Assembly: GCA_032718475.1 (NCBI GenBank)
Contig: JAUCBJ010000989.1
Coordinates: 1 to 64,000, forward strand
Direction of reading: 5' to 3'
Source of the DNA: Nemertoderma westbladi
Lineage: Eukaryota; Xenacoelomorpha; Nemertodermatida; Nemertodermatidae
DNA: 64,000 nucleotides
In this document: positions 21,481 to 31,134 of the stretch, piece after piece
Position numbering within the stretch: position 1 is the first letter of the stretch
How the letters are laid out: each line of letters starts with the position of its first letter
Position numbers and translations under genes: made by a program
Notes under the pieces: model-generated
Seen by the model: only the letters and a program-made list of their open reading frames with translations
What the model was told of the DNA's origin: nothing
Database searches by the model: none

Positions 21481-22740
21481 GGTTCACGGTCTTTGACATA
21501 AGTGACCATTATTACCGTAATGTGTGTGTGTGTGTGTGTTAGTGGTGTGTGTGTGTGTGTGTGTGTCCAGAGCGATATCTCAGTTATTTATTAATCAATC
21601 GAAATAAAATTTGGACAAAAGTTAGATATAGGGATGGCGAAGGCTCATACAAAAAATTGGGTGTCGAGATGGTATTTGTGCGATGTGAGCGCTATATTTG
21701 CGTGTTTTCGCATGGTTTAGGAAAAAGCTATCTTGTCATAGGGAACGCAATGAATGATTCTGATATTTGGCATGGAGGTACCTGAATTATTTATAAATCG
21801 ATTAACGGAGGCCGATTTTTAAATTTGGACCTACATTATGACCTAATTGAAGATTTAATTAAGGTAATTAATTAGCATTAGCAATTACCAATACTGCAGT
21901 ACCGGTACTGCAGTCCTGTAGGCCCTAGACTGCTAGTACTGTCTGATTGTACTGATGTCTGCTAGTACGGTCCGATGGTTAGCAATCTTAGCACTATGCA
22001 CTACCTGCTAGCATACCAGCATACTGGCATAGCAGCAAACTGGCAGTACCAAGTACCGGTACTTCTGACTGGCAGACCGGCATAGCATTTCAGTTTATTA
22101 TTATCCATCAGGTAGGCTATGCCTGGCTTAAATATAATATTTCGCCATGTTCGCAGGCGACTTCGCACTGACTACCGGTAGGCCTATGCAGCTATGCTAT
22201 GAGATTAACCGTCCAGTCGTTCAGATGCATATGGTACCGGTACCGGAACGGGTTACGGTTTAATCCTGCATTTGTCAATTACGACAATACCGGTACGACT
22301 TTGAGTACCGGGTACCGCTGTACCGGTACGCGGTAGCCTACCGTTACCGGTTGACCGGTAGGCGTAGGCGGTAGACCTACGGTGCGATGGTAGCCCTGTA
22401 GCCAGCCAGTAGGTGGTCGTGGTAGGCTTACCGTACCGGTATAAATGTTGGCGGATGGCGGGATGACGTCGTGTGGCGCGTAATTACTTACCGGTTGCCG
22501 GTAGACGCCTACCCAACTCGTAACTGGTGGTCGTGGTCGTGGTGGGATGAGCATGAGGTCGCCTACGATGGGAACAAGTGAAAAGGAAACATAGGCCTAC
22601 CCGAACGAAAACGTACCGGTCAGCCGCCAGCCGGTACCCGAATACTGGGTACAGGGGTACGTTTCGACAATGATGTATCGGTTATTATTATTGTACTGAT
22701 TAAGTAGGAGGACCGTGAACCCTCCGGGCTTGCCAGCTTG
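21481..22740. mobile_element. Insertion of about 1.26 kb in C 5' LTR
   Basis: Splits LTR text that is continuous in the 3' LTR (CTCATTATATT / CTTATTAAC). It begins GGTTCACGGTC and contains GACCGTGAACC near its right end (22,711-22,721), a perfect 11-bp inverted pair, though about 18 bp follow before LTR text resumes. Internally it is packed with ACCGGTAC palindromes and has a GT microsatellite. No protein domain seen. It is probably a non-autonomous element. Confidence 0.6.
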
Positions 22741-22782
22741 TTCTTATTAACTACCAACAACGGGATTGGGGAAGATTACAAA

Positions 22783-22798
22783 TGGTGACCCAGACGAG
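22783..22798 (+). promoter_or_regulatory. Primer-binding site, tRNA-Trp type (first copy)
   Basis: TGGTGACCCAGACGAG lies 2 bp after the LTR end (GATTACA). It matches the complement of the tRNA-Trp 3' end (TGGTGACCCCGACGTG) at 14 of 16 positions. tRNA-Trp priming is typical of the CsRn1 clade. A second copy lies at 25,073-25,088 through the tandem duplication. Confidence 0.8.
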
Positions 22799-22964
22799 AT
22801 CGTAAATGGAGAATCGTGACTGTCAGACTTACGTTAACATCATTACAGAATTCAAGCTATCTACGTTCTGACGTTTAGGATACCCGGTACAGATAGTACT
22901 GTAATCCAGGTACACTTCATAAAGTAGTAGGCCTACCATTCGGCCACGCGTAAATCCAATCACG

Positions 22965-23897
22965 ATGCCGGTAGATATTCATAGTTTAAATAAGAAAACT
23001 CTTGAACTCATTTTAGAAGTTCTCTACCAAAATGACCCCAATTTCACTATGCCAGCAACAAAGGCGGAAATCGAGACACAGTTGAGGGGCGAAAACCAAA
23101 ACGCCGTACAGTTGGCCTATAACCACCTTCAACATACGCAACTAGCGGGTGCTGTTATGGGAAACTTTCCTACAACACCTTTGACTACAAACGAAACGCG
23201 AGTTCCACAAACAATTAAACTCCCAGTGTTTTACGAGAAGGATACGCGAGTTTGGTTCGAACAAATAGAACAAATCTTAGAAGGTTCTCCGGAGACCGTT
23301 ATGAAGAACAGTTTACTTCGCGTTCTCCCGACAAACGTGATATTCGACAGTGGAGCAAATGTGACTGATACATTCCACGTCATAAAAAATTCGGTAATTA
23401 ATCACGCGGATGACAGCGCCGATAGACGATTAAAGAAACTATTAAAGGATCAACAGTTGGGCGATAGAAAGCCGTCCGTTGCTCTTAGGCAACTTGAGCG
23501 GTTGGCGCCTAATAACGAAAACTTAGTACGTCTACGATTTCTGGAAATACTTCCGGAGCCGGTACGTTTAGCCTTGGTTTCTGTCGATGGTATACCCAAT
23601 GACAAAATCGCGGAAATTTCGGATCGGATGATGGAACAAATGACTGGATCTACACCATGGAATTCGGTTAACCAAGTATCCACTTTCGGTAGTGTTGATA
23701 AAATGCCGGAAAATCCAGTAAAACCCGACTGGGAAAGAGCGATCGCAGATCAAATATTACAATTAACTGTGGCTGTTAATGCTTTACAAGCAAGTATCAA
23801 GCCTCAATACAATCGTGTGTGTGGGTGTGTGTTAGTGTGTGTGTGTGTGTGTGTGTCCAGAGCGATATCTCAGTTATTTATTAATCAATCGAAATAA
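22965..23897 (+). pseudogene. Element C gag, truncated first copy
   Basis: Begins MPVDIHSLNKKTLELILEV and is identical to the second copy for about 283 codons, then runs into the GT microsatellite, giving a junk Cys/Val tail and a stop. It lacks the zinc-binding C-terminus and the frameshift site. It exists only because of the tandem duplication. Confidence 0.92.
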
Positions 23898-25254
23898 AAT
23901 TTGGACAAAAGTTAGATATAGGGATGGCGAAGGCTCATACAAAAAATTGGGTGTCGAGATGGTATTTGTGCGATGTGAGCGCTATATTTGCGTGTTTTCG
24001 CATGGTTTAGGAAAAAGCTATCTTGTCATAGGGAACGCAATGAATGATTCTGATATTTGGCATGGAGGTACCTGAATTATTTATAAATCGATTAACGGAG
24101 GCCGATTTTTAAATTTGGACCTACATTATGACCTAATTGAAGATTTAATTAAGGTAATTAATTAGCATTAGCAATTACCAATACTGCAGTACCGGTACTG
24201 CAGTCCTGTAGGCCCTAGACTGCTAGTACTGTCTGATTGTACTGATGTCTGCTAGTACGGTCCGATGGTTAGCAATCTTAGCACTATGCACTACCTGCTA
24301 GCATACCAGCATACTGGCATAGCAGCAAACTGGCAGTACCAAGTACCGGTACTTCTGACTGGCAGACCGGCATAGCATTTCAGTTTATTATTATCCATCA
24401 GGTAGGCTATGCCTGGCTTAAATATAATATTTCGCCATGTTCGCAGGCGACTTCGCACTGACTACCGGTAGGCCTATGCAGCTATGCTATGAGATTAACC
24501 GTCCAGTCGTTCAGATGCATATGGTACCGGTACCGGAACGGGTTACGGTTTAATCCTGCATTTGTCAATTACGACAATACCGGTACGACTTTGAGTACCG
24601 GGTACCGCTGTACCGGTACGCGGTAGCCTACCGTTACCGGTTGACCGGTAGGCGTAGGCGGTAGACCTACGGTGCGATGGTAGCCCTGTAGCCAGCCAGT
24701 AGGTGGTCGTGGTAGGCTTACCGTACCGGTATAAATGTTGGCGGATGGCGGGATGACGTCGTGTGGCGCGTAATTACTTACCGGTTGCCGGTAGACGCCT
24801 ACCCAACTCGTAACTGGTGGTCGTGGTCGTGGTGGGATGAGCATGAGGTCGCCTACGATGGGAACAAGTGAAAAGGAAACATAGGCCTACCCGAACGAAA
24901 ACGTACCGGTCAGCCGCCAGCCGGTACCCGAATACTGGGTACAGGGGTACGTTTCGACAATGATGTATCGGTTATTATTATTGTACTGATTAAGTAGGAG
25001 GACCGTGAACCCTCCGGGCTTGCCAGCTTGTTCTTATTAACTACCAACAACGGGATTGGGGAAGATTACAAATGGTGACCCAGACGAGATCGTAAATGGA
25101 GAATCGTGACTGTCAGACTTACGTTAACATCATTACAGAATTCAAGCTATCTACGTTCTGACGTTTAGGATACCCGGTACAGATAGTACTGTAATCCAGG
25201 TACACTTCATAAAGTAGTAGGCCTACCATTCGGCCACGCGTAAATCCAATCACG

Positions 25255-26346
25255 ATGCCGGTAGATATTCATAGTTTAAATAAGAAAACTCTTGAACTCA
25301 TTTTAGAAGTTCTCTACCAAAATGACCCCAATTTCACTATGCCAGCAACAAAGGCGGAAATCGAGACACAGTTGAGGGGCGAAAACCAAAACGCCGTACA
25401 GTTGGCCTATAACCACCTTCAACATACGCAACTAGCGGGTGCTGTTATGGGAAACTTTCCTACAACACCTTTGACTACAAACGAAACGCGAGTTCCACAA
25501 ACAATTAAACTCCCAGTGTTTTACGAGAAGGATACGCGAGTTTGGTTCGAACAAATAGAACAAATCTTAGAAGGTTCTCCGGAGACCGTTATGAAGAACA
25601 GTTTACTTCGCGTTCTCCCGACAAACGTGATATTCGACAGTGGAGCAAATGTGACTGATACATTCCACGTCATAAAAAATTCGGTAATTAATCACGCGGA
25701 TGACAGCGCCGATAGACGATTAAAGAAACTATTAAAGGATCAACAGTTGGGCGATAGAAAGCCGTCCGTTGCTCTTAGGCAACTTGAGCGGTTGGCGCCT
25801 AATAACGAAAACTTAGTACGTCTACGATTTCTGGAAATACTTCCGGAGCCGGTACGTTTAGCCTTGGTTTCTGTCGATGGTATACCCAATGACAAAATCG
25901 CGGAAATTTCGGATCGGATGATGGAACAAATGACTGGATCTACACCATGGAATTCGGTTAACCAAGTATCCACTTTCGGTAGTGTTGATAAAATGCCGGA
26001 AAATCCAGTAAAACCCGACTGGGAAAGAGCGATCGCAGATCAAATATTACAATTAACTGTGGCTGTTAATGCTTTACAAGCAAGTATCAAGCCTCAATAC
26101 AATCGTTCACGTTCGTTTTCACGCGAGGGACGAGATCGGAATCGCAGTAGAAGTGGGAAATCTCCGTTTTGGTCCGACAACCGAAACAGAAATCGTTCGC
26201 AATCTAGATATGGATCGTTTGACCCCGAGGGACGATTCTGTTGGTTCCATTGGCGATTTGGACGAGAGTCTAGGAAGTGCGGTGATCCCTCTAAGTGTTC
26301 TTGGGATAAACCGGATAATTCAAACAACCAGCAGTCGGGAAACTAA
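25255..26346 (+). CDS. Element C Gag with CHCC motif
   Basis: 363 residues from ATG. The N-terminal 150 residues include IKLPVFYEKDTRVWFEQIE and the downstream LKKLLKDQQLGDRKPS region, the capsid-type Gag of CsRn1-like and related Ty3/Gypsy elements. An Arg/Ser-rich stretch precedes CWFHWRFGRESRKC followed by KCSWD, a CHCC arrangement (Cys-x2-His-x9-Cys-x6-Cys) instead of the usual CCHC knuckle. CHCC Gag is a known hallmark of the CsRn1 clade. The frame is intact. The stop at 26,344 directly follows a slippery heptamer leading to pol. Confidence 0.9.
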   Translation: MPVDIHSLNKKTLELILEVLYQNDPNFTMPATKAEIETQLRGENQNAVQLAYNHLQHTQLAGAVMGNFPTTPLTTNETRVPQTIKLPVFYEKDTRVWFEQIEQILEGSPETVMKNSLLRVLPTNVIFDSGANVTDTFHVIKNSVINHADDSADRRLKKLLKDQQLGDRKPSVALRQLERLAPNNENLVRLRFLEILPEPVRLALVSVDGIPNDKIAEISDRMMEQMTGSTPWNSVNQVSTFGSVDKMPENPVKPDWERAIADQILQLTVAVNALQASIKPQYNRSRSFSREGRDRNRSRSGKSPFWSDNRNRNRSQSRYGSFDPEGRFCWFHWRFGRESRKCGDPSKCSWDKPDNSNNQQSGN

Positions 26347-26379
26347 AAAACTCCAACGGCAAGGCGGTTGACGGTGGAG
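26337..26379 (+). promoter_or_regulatory. Probable -1 ribosomal frameshift site between gag and pol
   Basis: GGGAAAC (26,337-26,343) sits in the exact X XXY YYZ phase for gag, immediately before the TAA at 26,344. Slipping back one base enters the pol frame at 26,343, which is open. Seven bases downstream CTCCA (26,351-26,355) can pair with TGGAG (26,375-26,379), a possible stimulatory stem. GGGAAAC is a heptamer type used by known retroviral gag-pro shifts. Confidence 0.75.
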
Positions 26380-29237
26380 TAAACTCGATATATATAACCG
26401 TCGTACCAGTAGGAGAATGTTTAGCTGATAGTGGTAGCGAGGCAAGTTGTTTACCTCTAAGTTATGCTTCCACAAATATGAAAAAAATTCCCCCATATTT
26501 AAATTTAAAAGCGGCTAACAAAACTGAAATTAATAGTTTGGGAATTAGAAAAATTAATTTTAAAATTCCAGAATTAAATAATAGTGAATATTCCTGGGAA
26601 TTTTATGTGTGCGATGTATCACAGCCAATTTTAGGAGCTGATTTTTTAAAACACAATCAACTTTTGGTGGATTGTGTAAATGATAGAATAATTCCATTAT
26701 CCTGGGTTAAAGTGCCGCCTGGAAAATGGAATCCAAACCACAATAAGAAAACAAACAAACATACTAATCCTGAACCATCTGTACAGAGGATTACTGTAGA
26801 AAATCCTGTGTACTACGATAAAGTTTTGGACATATTAAATAATTACCCCGAATTATTTACCCCAATTGATGTGAAAGAACCTGTAAAACATAATATTGAG
26901 CATAATATTTTGACCAAAGGACCCCCAGCTTATTCTAAACCTCGTCGTTTATTTGGTTCACGTTTAGATATAGCCAAAGAAACTTTTAAAAAATGGGAAG
27001 AACAAGGTGTGTGTTACCGTGGAGAGTCTGAATATGCAACTCCCCTTCATATGGCTCCCCAACCAAATTCTACGAGTACACCATGGAGAGCCTGTGGTGA
27101 TTTTCGTTGTTTAAATGCACAAACTATTCCTGACCAATATCCGATGCCCAATTTAAATGATTTGACAAGTAATTTACATGGATGTACAATATTTTCAAAA
27201 TTAGATTTGACAGCTGCCTATACGCAAATTCCAATTGCGAAGGTTGACCAACCAAAAGCAGCAGTTGTAACTCCTTTTGGTTTATTTATTTTCAAAAGAA
27301 TGCCTTATGGTTTACGGAATGCTTCAAAAACTTTTCAAAGACTGATGGATTCTGTGTTACAGGATACACCATATACATGGGTTTACCTTGATGATGTGCT
27401 AGTTTCAAGTAAATCGTGTGAAGAACATCTAAAACATTTAAAGAGCGTTCTCGGTAAATTAGCTGAATTCGGCCTGAAATTAAAGCCTGAAAAGTGCAAA
27501 TTTTTCTGTACAGGTGTAAAATTTGTTGGTGTCTGGATTTCGGCTGATGGAATAAAACCACTTCCGGAACAAATAGACGCAATTTCTAAATTTGAAAGAC
27601 CAGTTACCACAAAGTCATTGAAAAGGTTCCTCGGAATGTGTGGATTTTATCACAAATTTGTTCCACATTTTTCAGGCACTGCTACTCCATTAACTGATAT
27701 GACTAGAGTAAAGGGTAAAAATAACGCAAAACTGGAATGGACAGAAAAATCGATAGACGCATTCAATAAATTGAAAGAATCATTACGAAATTCTGTTACT
27801 TTAGCTTTTCCACGATCAAACACTAAGTTGGAGTTGGCAACTGATGCATCAGATGTAGCAGCAGGTGCTGTGTTGCATCAGGTTGCGGTTAATAATGTCA
27901 AGGAACCAGTAGCATTCTTTTCAGCTAAATTTACGGCTACTGAATCTCGAAAATCGACTGTCGATCGCGAGTTATTATCTGTCTATATGGCTTTGAAACA
28001 TTTTAAATGGTTAATGGGAACAGATTTTGAAATTAAAACCGATCATAGATCATTGGTATATGCATTAAATATGAAAAATCCTACACCTCAGCAGGCGAGA
28101 TGGTTATCATACATTTCGGAATTCGATTGTAATATTTCTCATGTATCTGGCAGTTTAAACGTTGTGGCCGATGCATTATCCAGAAGTACAGCTGCTGTAA
28201 CTGTAGAGTTTGATAAAACACTGGCTGAAAGTCAGGCAAGAGATACGGATCTAATAAATAATTTACAAAAAACTTCTTTACCAACGATGAAATTTCGAAT
28301 TGGAGATTCCAGTATATGGTGTGATGCCAGAAATAAATACTTACGGCCATATGTTCCAACTACAATGAGATATCAAATCCTTAAACAACTCCATGAATTG
28401 GCTCATACTGGTAATAAAGCTACTCTTAAATTGATATCGGATAAATATATTTGGCCTGGAATCAGGAAGGATGTGCAAAAATGGTGTAAAGAATGCGTAC
28501 GTTGCCAGCAGTGCAAAGTAATAAGACATACAAAAGCTCCAGTGGGAACAATTCCGACGACTGGACGTTTTCAAACAATACATATCGACATTGTTGGCCC
28601 TCTACCACCTTCCAAAGGAAATCAATATATAGTAACAATGATAGACAGATTCACCAGATGGCCAGAAGCTGTCCCTACAAGTCGAATAGACGCAGAAATT
28701 GTAGCAAAAGTACTAATAGATACATGGATTACTAGATTTGGAGTTCCAAGAGAATTGATCTCGGACAGGGGTACTCAGTTTGAATCCCAAGTATGGTCTG
28801 AGGTAATGAAATTATTAGGAATACAACGTTCTAGAACAACCAGCTATCACCCACAGTGTAATGGGGCTATAGAAAGATGGCATCGAACTCTAAAGAATGC
28901 ATTACGAACTCACACGGAGAAAACTCAAACCTGGTCGGATTCACTACCATTAATAATGTTGGGACTGAGATCTAGTTTAGCAAATGATGAGGGATACAGC
29001 CCAACACAATTAGTTTATGGTGGAACAGTAGACTTACCTCAACAATATTTCATACCAACGAACTCTGAAAGAGATATAGATAACTTACCGAAATTCATGG
29101 AGGATCTGATGAAATCAGTAAATTCGTTTGCAATTCCAGAAAGAAAACACAATAAACCATCATATATTCCCTGCTTCTATGGACTCGGTGAAACAGGTGT
29201 GGCTAAGAAAGGAACGCCGCAAGTCATCCTTAAGTGA
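26343..29237 (+). CDS. Element C Pol: protease, reverse transcriptase, RNase H, integrase (interrupted)
   Basis: Open in the -1 frame relative to gag; the first ATG is at 26,478 but the protease active site CLADSGSEASC lies before it, so translation by frameshift is likelier. Order: protease (ADSG, later PILGADFL), reverse transcriptase (ACGDFRCLNAQT, FSKLDLTAAYTQIPI, catalytic YLDD), RNase H (LATDASDVAAGAVLHQ, STVDRELLSVY, TDHRSLVYAL), integrase zinc finger (HELAHTGNKATLK, then CVRCQQC) and core (IHIDIVGPLPPS, LISDRGTQFES, HPQCNGAIERWHRTLK; D,D,E all present). After about residue 895 from the ATG the sequence changes abruptly to unrelated DNA and a stop at 29,235. Confidence 0.92.
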   Translation, partial: LKNSNGKAVDGGVNSIYITVVPVGECLADSGSEASCLPLSYASTNMKKIPPYLNLKAANKTEINSLGIRKINFKIPELNNSEYSWEFYVCDVSQPILGADFLKHNQLLVDCVNDRIIPLSWVKVPPGKWNPNHNKKTNKHTNPEPSVQRITVENPVYYDKVLDILNNYPELFTPIDVKEPVKHNIEHNILTKGPPAYSKPRRLFGSRLDIAKETFKKWEEQGVCYRGESEYATPLHMAPQPNSTSTPWRACGDFRCLNAQTIPDQYPMPNLNDLTSNLHGCTIFSKLDLTAAYTQIPIAKVDQPKAAVVTPFGLFIFKRMPYGLRNASKTFQRLMDSVLQDTPYTWVYLDDVLVSSKSCEEHLKHLKSVLGKLAEFGLKLKPEKCKFFCTGVKFVGVWISADGIKPLPEQIDAISKFERPVTTKSLKRFLGMCGFYHKFVPHFSGTATPLTDMTRVKGKNNAKLEWTEKSIDAFNKLKESLRNSVTLAFPRSNTKLELATDASDVAAGAVLHQVAVNNVKEPVAFFSAKFTATESRKSTVDRELLSVYMALKHFKWLMGTDFEIKTDHRSLVYALNMKNPTPQQARWLSYISEFDCNISHVSGSLNVVADALSRSTAAVTVEFDKTLAESQARDTDLINNLQKTSLPTMKFRIGDSSIWCDARNKYLRPYVPTTMRYQILKQLHELAHTGNKATLKLISDKYIWPGIRKDVQKWCKECVRCQQCKVIRHTKAPVGTIPTTGRFQTIHIDIVGPLPPSKGNQYIVTMIDRFTRWPEAVPTSRIDAEIVAKVLIDTWITRFGVPRELISDRGTQFESQVWSEVMKLLGIQRSRTTSYHPQCNGAIERWHRTLKNALRTHTEKTQTWSDSLPLIMLGLRSSLANDEGYSPTQLVYGGTVDLPQQYFIPTNSERDIDNLPKFMEDLMKSVNSFAIPERKHNKPSYIPCFYGLGETGVAKKGTPQVILK

Positions 29238-29547
29238 TTAAGTTAATTCTCCCATTCAATATTATTACAGTATTTTGTTATTTATAAAATGGTTACGGTT
29301 ACCATGGTTAATCATCAAATATGGTGGGTTACCTCGGGAATTATCTTGTACAACTTCAAAACTTTAAACTGCTGCATTGCATATTTTCTCACTTAAGGCC
29401 CGTTCACATCCAACGGAACGGTACACCGCGCGGTGTACCACATCCAACGGAACGGTACACCGCGCGGTGTACCGCAGGGCCAGCGGTACACCGCTGACTG
29501 TGAACGACTCAACAGGTAGTTGTGCGCTAAACCGCGCGGTTTACCAC
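29172..29547. mobile_element. Insertion of about 376 bp in element C integrase, palindrome-rich
   Basis: Separates integrase (ERKHNKPSYIP) from its C-terminal part. It includes two copies of the perfect 20-bp palindrome GGTACACCGCGCGGTGTACC (29,420-29,439 and 29,454-29,473) in 34-bp direct repeats, a further AAACCGCGCGGTTT palindrome, and CGTTCACA/TGTGAACG as an inverted pair (29,401; about 29,500). It replaces some integrase codons and shifts frame. It looks like a small non-autonomous DNA transposon. Confidence 0.6.
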
Positions 29548-29847
29548 AGCCCATACAAAATACAAGAAAGAGATAATAAAACTGTGACCATTGAAATAAA
29601 TGGAAAACTCCAGAAAGTATCCATAGATCGATCAAAACCAGAATTTATTGCTAATCAAGACACCGAAATAAATGATTTCACGGCCAAATTACTTCCATCC
29701 AAAACTAAAAGTAATATATTGTTGACCAATGATAGTAATAAATTCTTGAGAAATTCATCCCAAAATATTCCTTCACAAACGAGATCTGGTCGAGTGTACA
29801 ATAAAGTTAATTTTAATTTAAATAAAAATGAAATATTTTCAATATAA
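29548..29847 (+). pseudogene. Detached C-terminus of element C integrase
   Basis: Reads PYKIQERDNKTVTIEINGK followed by VSIDRSKPEF, the GPY/F-like module found after the integrase core of Ty3/Gypsy elements, then a tail with TRSGRVYNK typical of the pol end. It lies in a different frame from the rest of pol because of the preceding insertion. Confidence 0.85.
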
Positions 29848-29867
29848 ATGACGCTCCGCGTCTGATT

Positions 29868-30174
29868 GGAGGGGTATTGTAGTAATATATATTTATATAA
29901 ATATAGCCCAATCTAGGTAGTGAAGAAAGGAAGTACTGTAGTATGTGTAGGCAGTAGTGGTGTAGTAAGAATTTGTGTTATGTATATATTGTACAGTGTA
30001 GGACTGTAGGAGTGGTACCGGTACGGTGTTGTATTTGGAATTATATATTACTGTATTATGGAGATTAATTATTGATATTACTAAATCAACTAAAATACAA
30101 TATAAGGAACCATTGATTTTAAGATCTCATTATATTCTTATTAACTACCAACAACGGGATTGGGGAAGATTACA
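29868..30174 (+). mobile_element. Polypurine tract and 3' LTR of element C
   Basis: GGAGGGG (29,868-29,874) is followed by the LTR starting TGTAGTAATA at 29,878 and ending GGGGAAGATTACA at 30,174. TG...CA ends and the match of the right portion to the fragments before the primer site establish it. The next base begins B integrase sequence. Confidence 0.92.
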
Positions 30175-31102
30175 GTTGGTCGTCTGTCAATATGTGTTGC
30201 GTCGGTACTACTTTAGCCATAGCTGTCTTAATTGAGCCAATCAGCCTTTCCCAAACGCCGCCTCTCCACGGACTGTCTGGAGTATTAAAATTCCAAACAA
30301 TACGGTGAGGACGTAGTTCCTCGGAAATCTGGTTTTGGTCCAACTTTCTCAAAGCTCTGGTTATTTCGTTCCGTGCACCCACAAAGTTTGTCCCTTGGTC
30401 GCAGTATATGGATTTGACCAATCCACGTCTAGCGATAAATCGCCGTAAGGCTAGGATAAAGGCATTGGTGGTCAAGTCTGTCACTCGCTCTATATGGACA
30501 GCTCTGCTGGCCATGCAAGTGAAGATCAATCCCCAACGTTTTACCTGTACCCTTCCGCGTTTCGCGATTATGGGTCCAAAACAGTCTATCCCTGTCTCAG
30601 TGAAAGGGGGTCTAAACGCCTGTAATCTAGCTAGTGGTAGTTCGCTCATTTCTTGGTGTCCTATCCTCGCGTGCACCTTCTTACAAATAATACAGTTCCG
30701 TGTTACCGAACTCAGTGCCTTACTAGGTCTAATCAGTACAAACCTCGAGCGTAAGTGTGATAGACAGTGGTGTCTACCTACGTGTTTGAGTTGTACATGT
30801 GCGTCCAGTATCATAGCACGCTGTAATTCATGGTGTTGCGGTATGATGATAGGATACCTAAAGTCAAGTGCAAAGTCGATGTTTTGGAGTCTGGACTTGT
30901 GACAAAGTAAGCCCCGGTAAATAATCGGACTCCAACTCAAAATCGGTGAAGACTTAATCTGTTTACCTTGTTTGATCGCTGTGAACTCTCGTGCGAAATA
31001 TCGCAATTGATAATGTCTAATGATATCAACTTCACAGTGGCCAACTTCCTTTAAGGTAAGTCTTCTAGGAAAGTCGCGTTTGCCTCTGGCATATTGTCTC
31101 AA
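30175..31102 (-). pseudogene. Element B integrase, cut by element C
   Basis: Minus-strand frame of about 310 codons with the BEL/Pao integrase order: zinc-binding H...H (VQLKHVGRHHCL) and C..C (NCIICKK), catalytic core with GIDCFGPI, IYCDQGTNFVG and WRGGVWERLIGSIKTA (D, D, E kept). It ends at ILTDDQL, the base next to C's 3' LTR. The missing C-terminal domain is not found on the other side of C. No ATG opens the frame. It is separated from the upstream pol frame by a stop near 31,135 and a frame change, so it was broken before or besides the insertion. Confidence 0.88.
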
Positions 31103-31134
31103 AACGTTTGAGCCATGCTAACTTGCGGCACGCG

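Larger units (their letters stand above)
20985..22780 (+). mobile_element. 5' LTR of element C, fragmented by insertions
   Basis: Pieces at about 20,989-21,018, 21,413-21,480 and 22,741-22,780 match successive parts of the intact 3' LTR (GAATTATATATTACTG; ATTGATATTACTAAATC; CTACCAACAACGGGATTGGG). The first half of the LTR (TGTAGTAATA onwards) is missing. The 3' LTR holds none of the intervening DNA. Confidence 0.85.
21525..26104. repeat. Tandem duplication, two units of 2,290 bp
   Basis: Everything from the GT microsatellite in the 5' LTR through gag codon about 283 (ending CAATACAATCGT) is present twice with a constant 2,290-bp offset (for example GTCCAGAGCGATATC at 21,565 and 23,855, and the gag ATG at 22,965 and 25,255). 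I noticed no substitutions between units outside the GT runs. The junction joins gag directly to a GT run. Confidence 0.95.
20985..30174 (+). mobile_element. Element C: Ty3/Gypsy retrotransposon, CsRn1-like, inserted in element B
   Basis: Gag with a CHCC-type motif, a tRNA-Trp-like primer site, a -1 frame pol with protease, reverse transcriptase, RNase H and integrase, and a complete 297-bp 3' LTR (29,878-30,174). On the right, B's integrase gene resumes at base 30,175. The left LTR is broken into three pieces by two insertions and has lost its 5' half. A 2,290-bp tandem duplication doubles the leader and most of gag. Integrase is interrupted. The element cannot be active as it stands. Confidence 0.9.

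Noticed and set aside
26345-26351. AAAAAAC as the gag-pol slippery site
   Set aside because: It lies at and after the gag stop codon, so ribosomes in the gag frame would already have terminated; GGGAAAC six bases earlier has the right phase.
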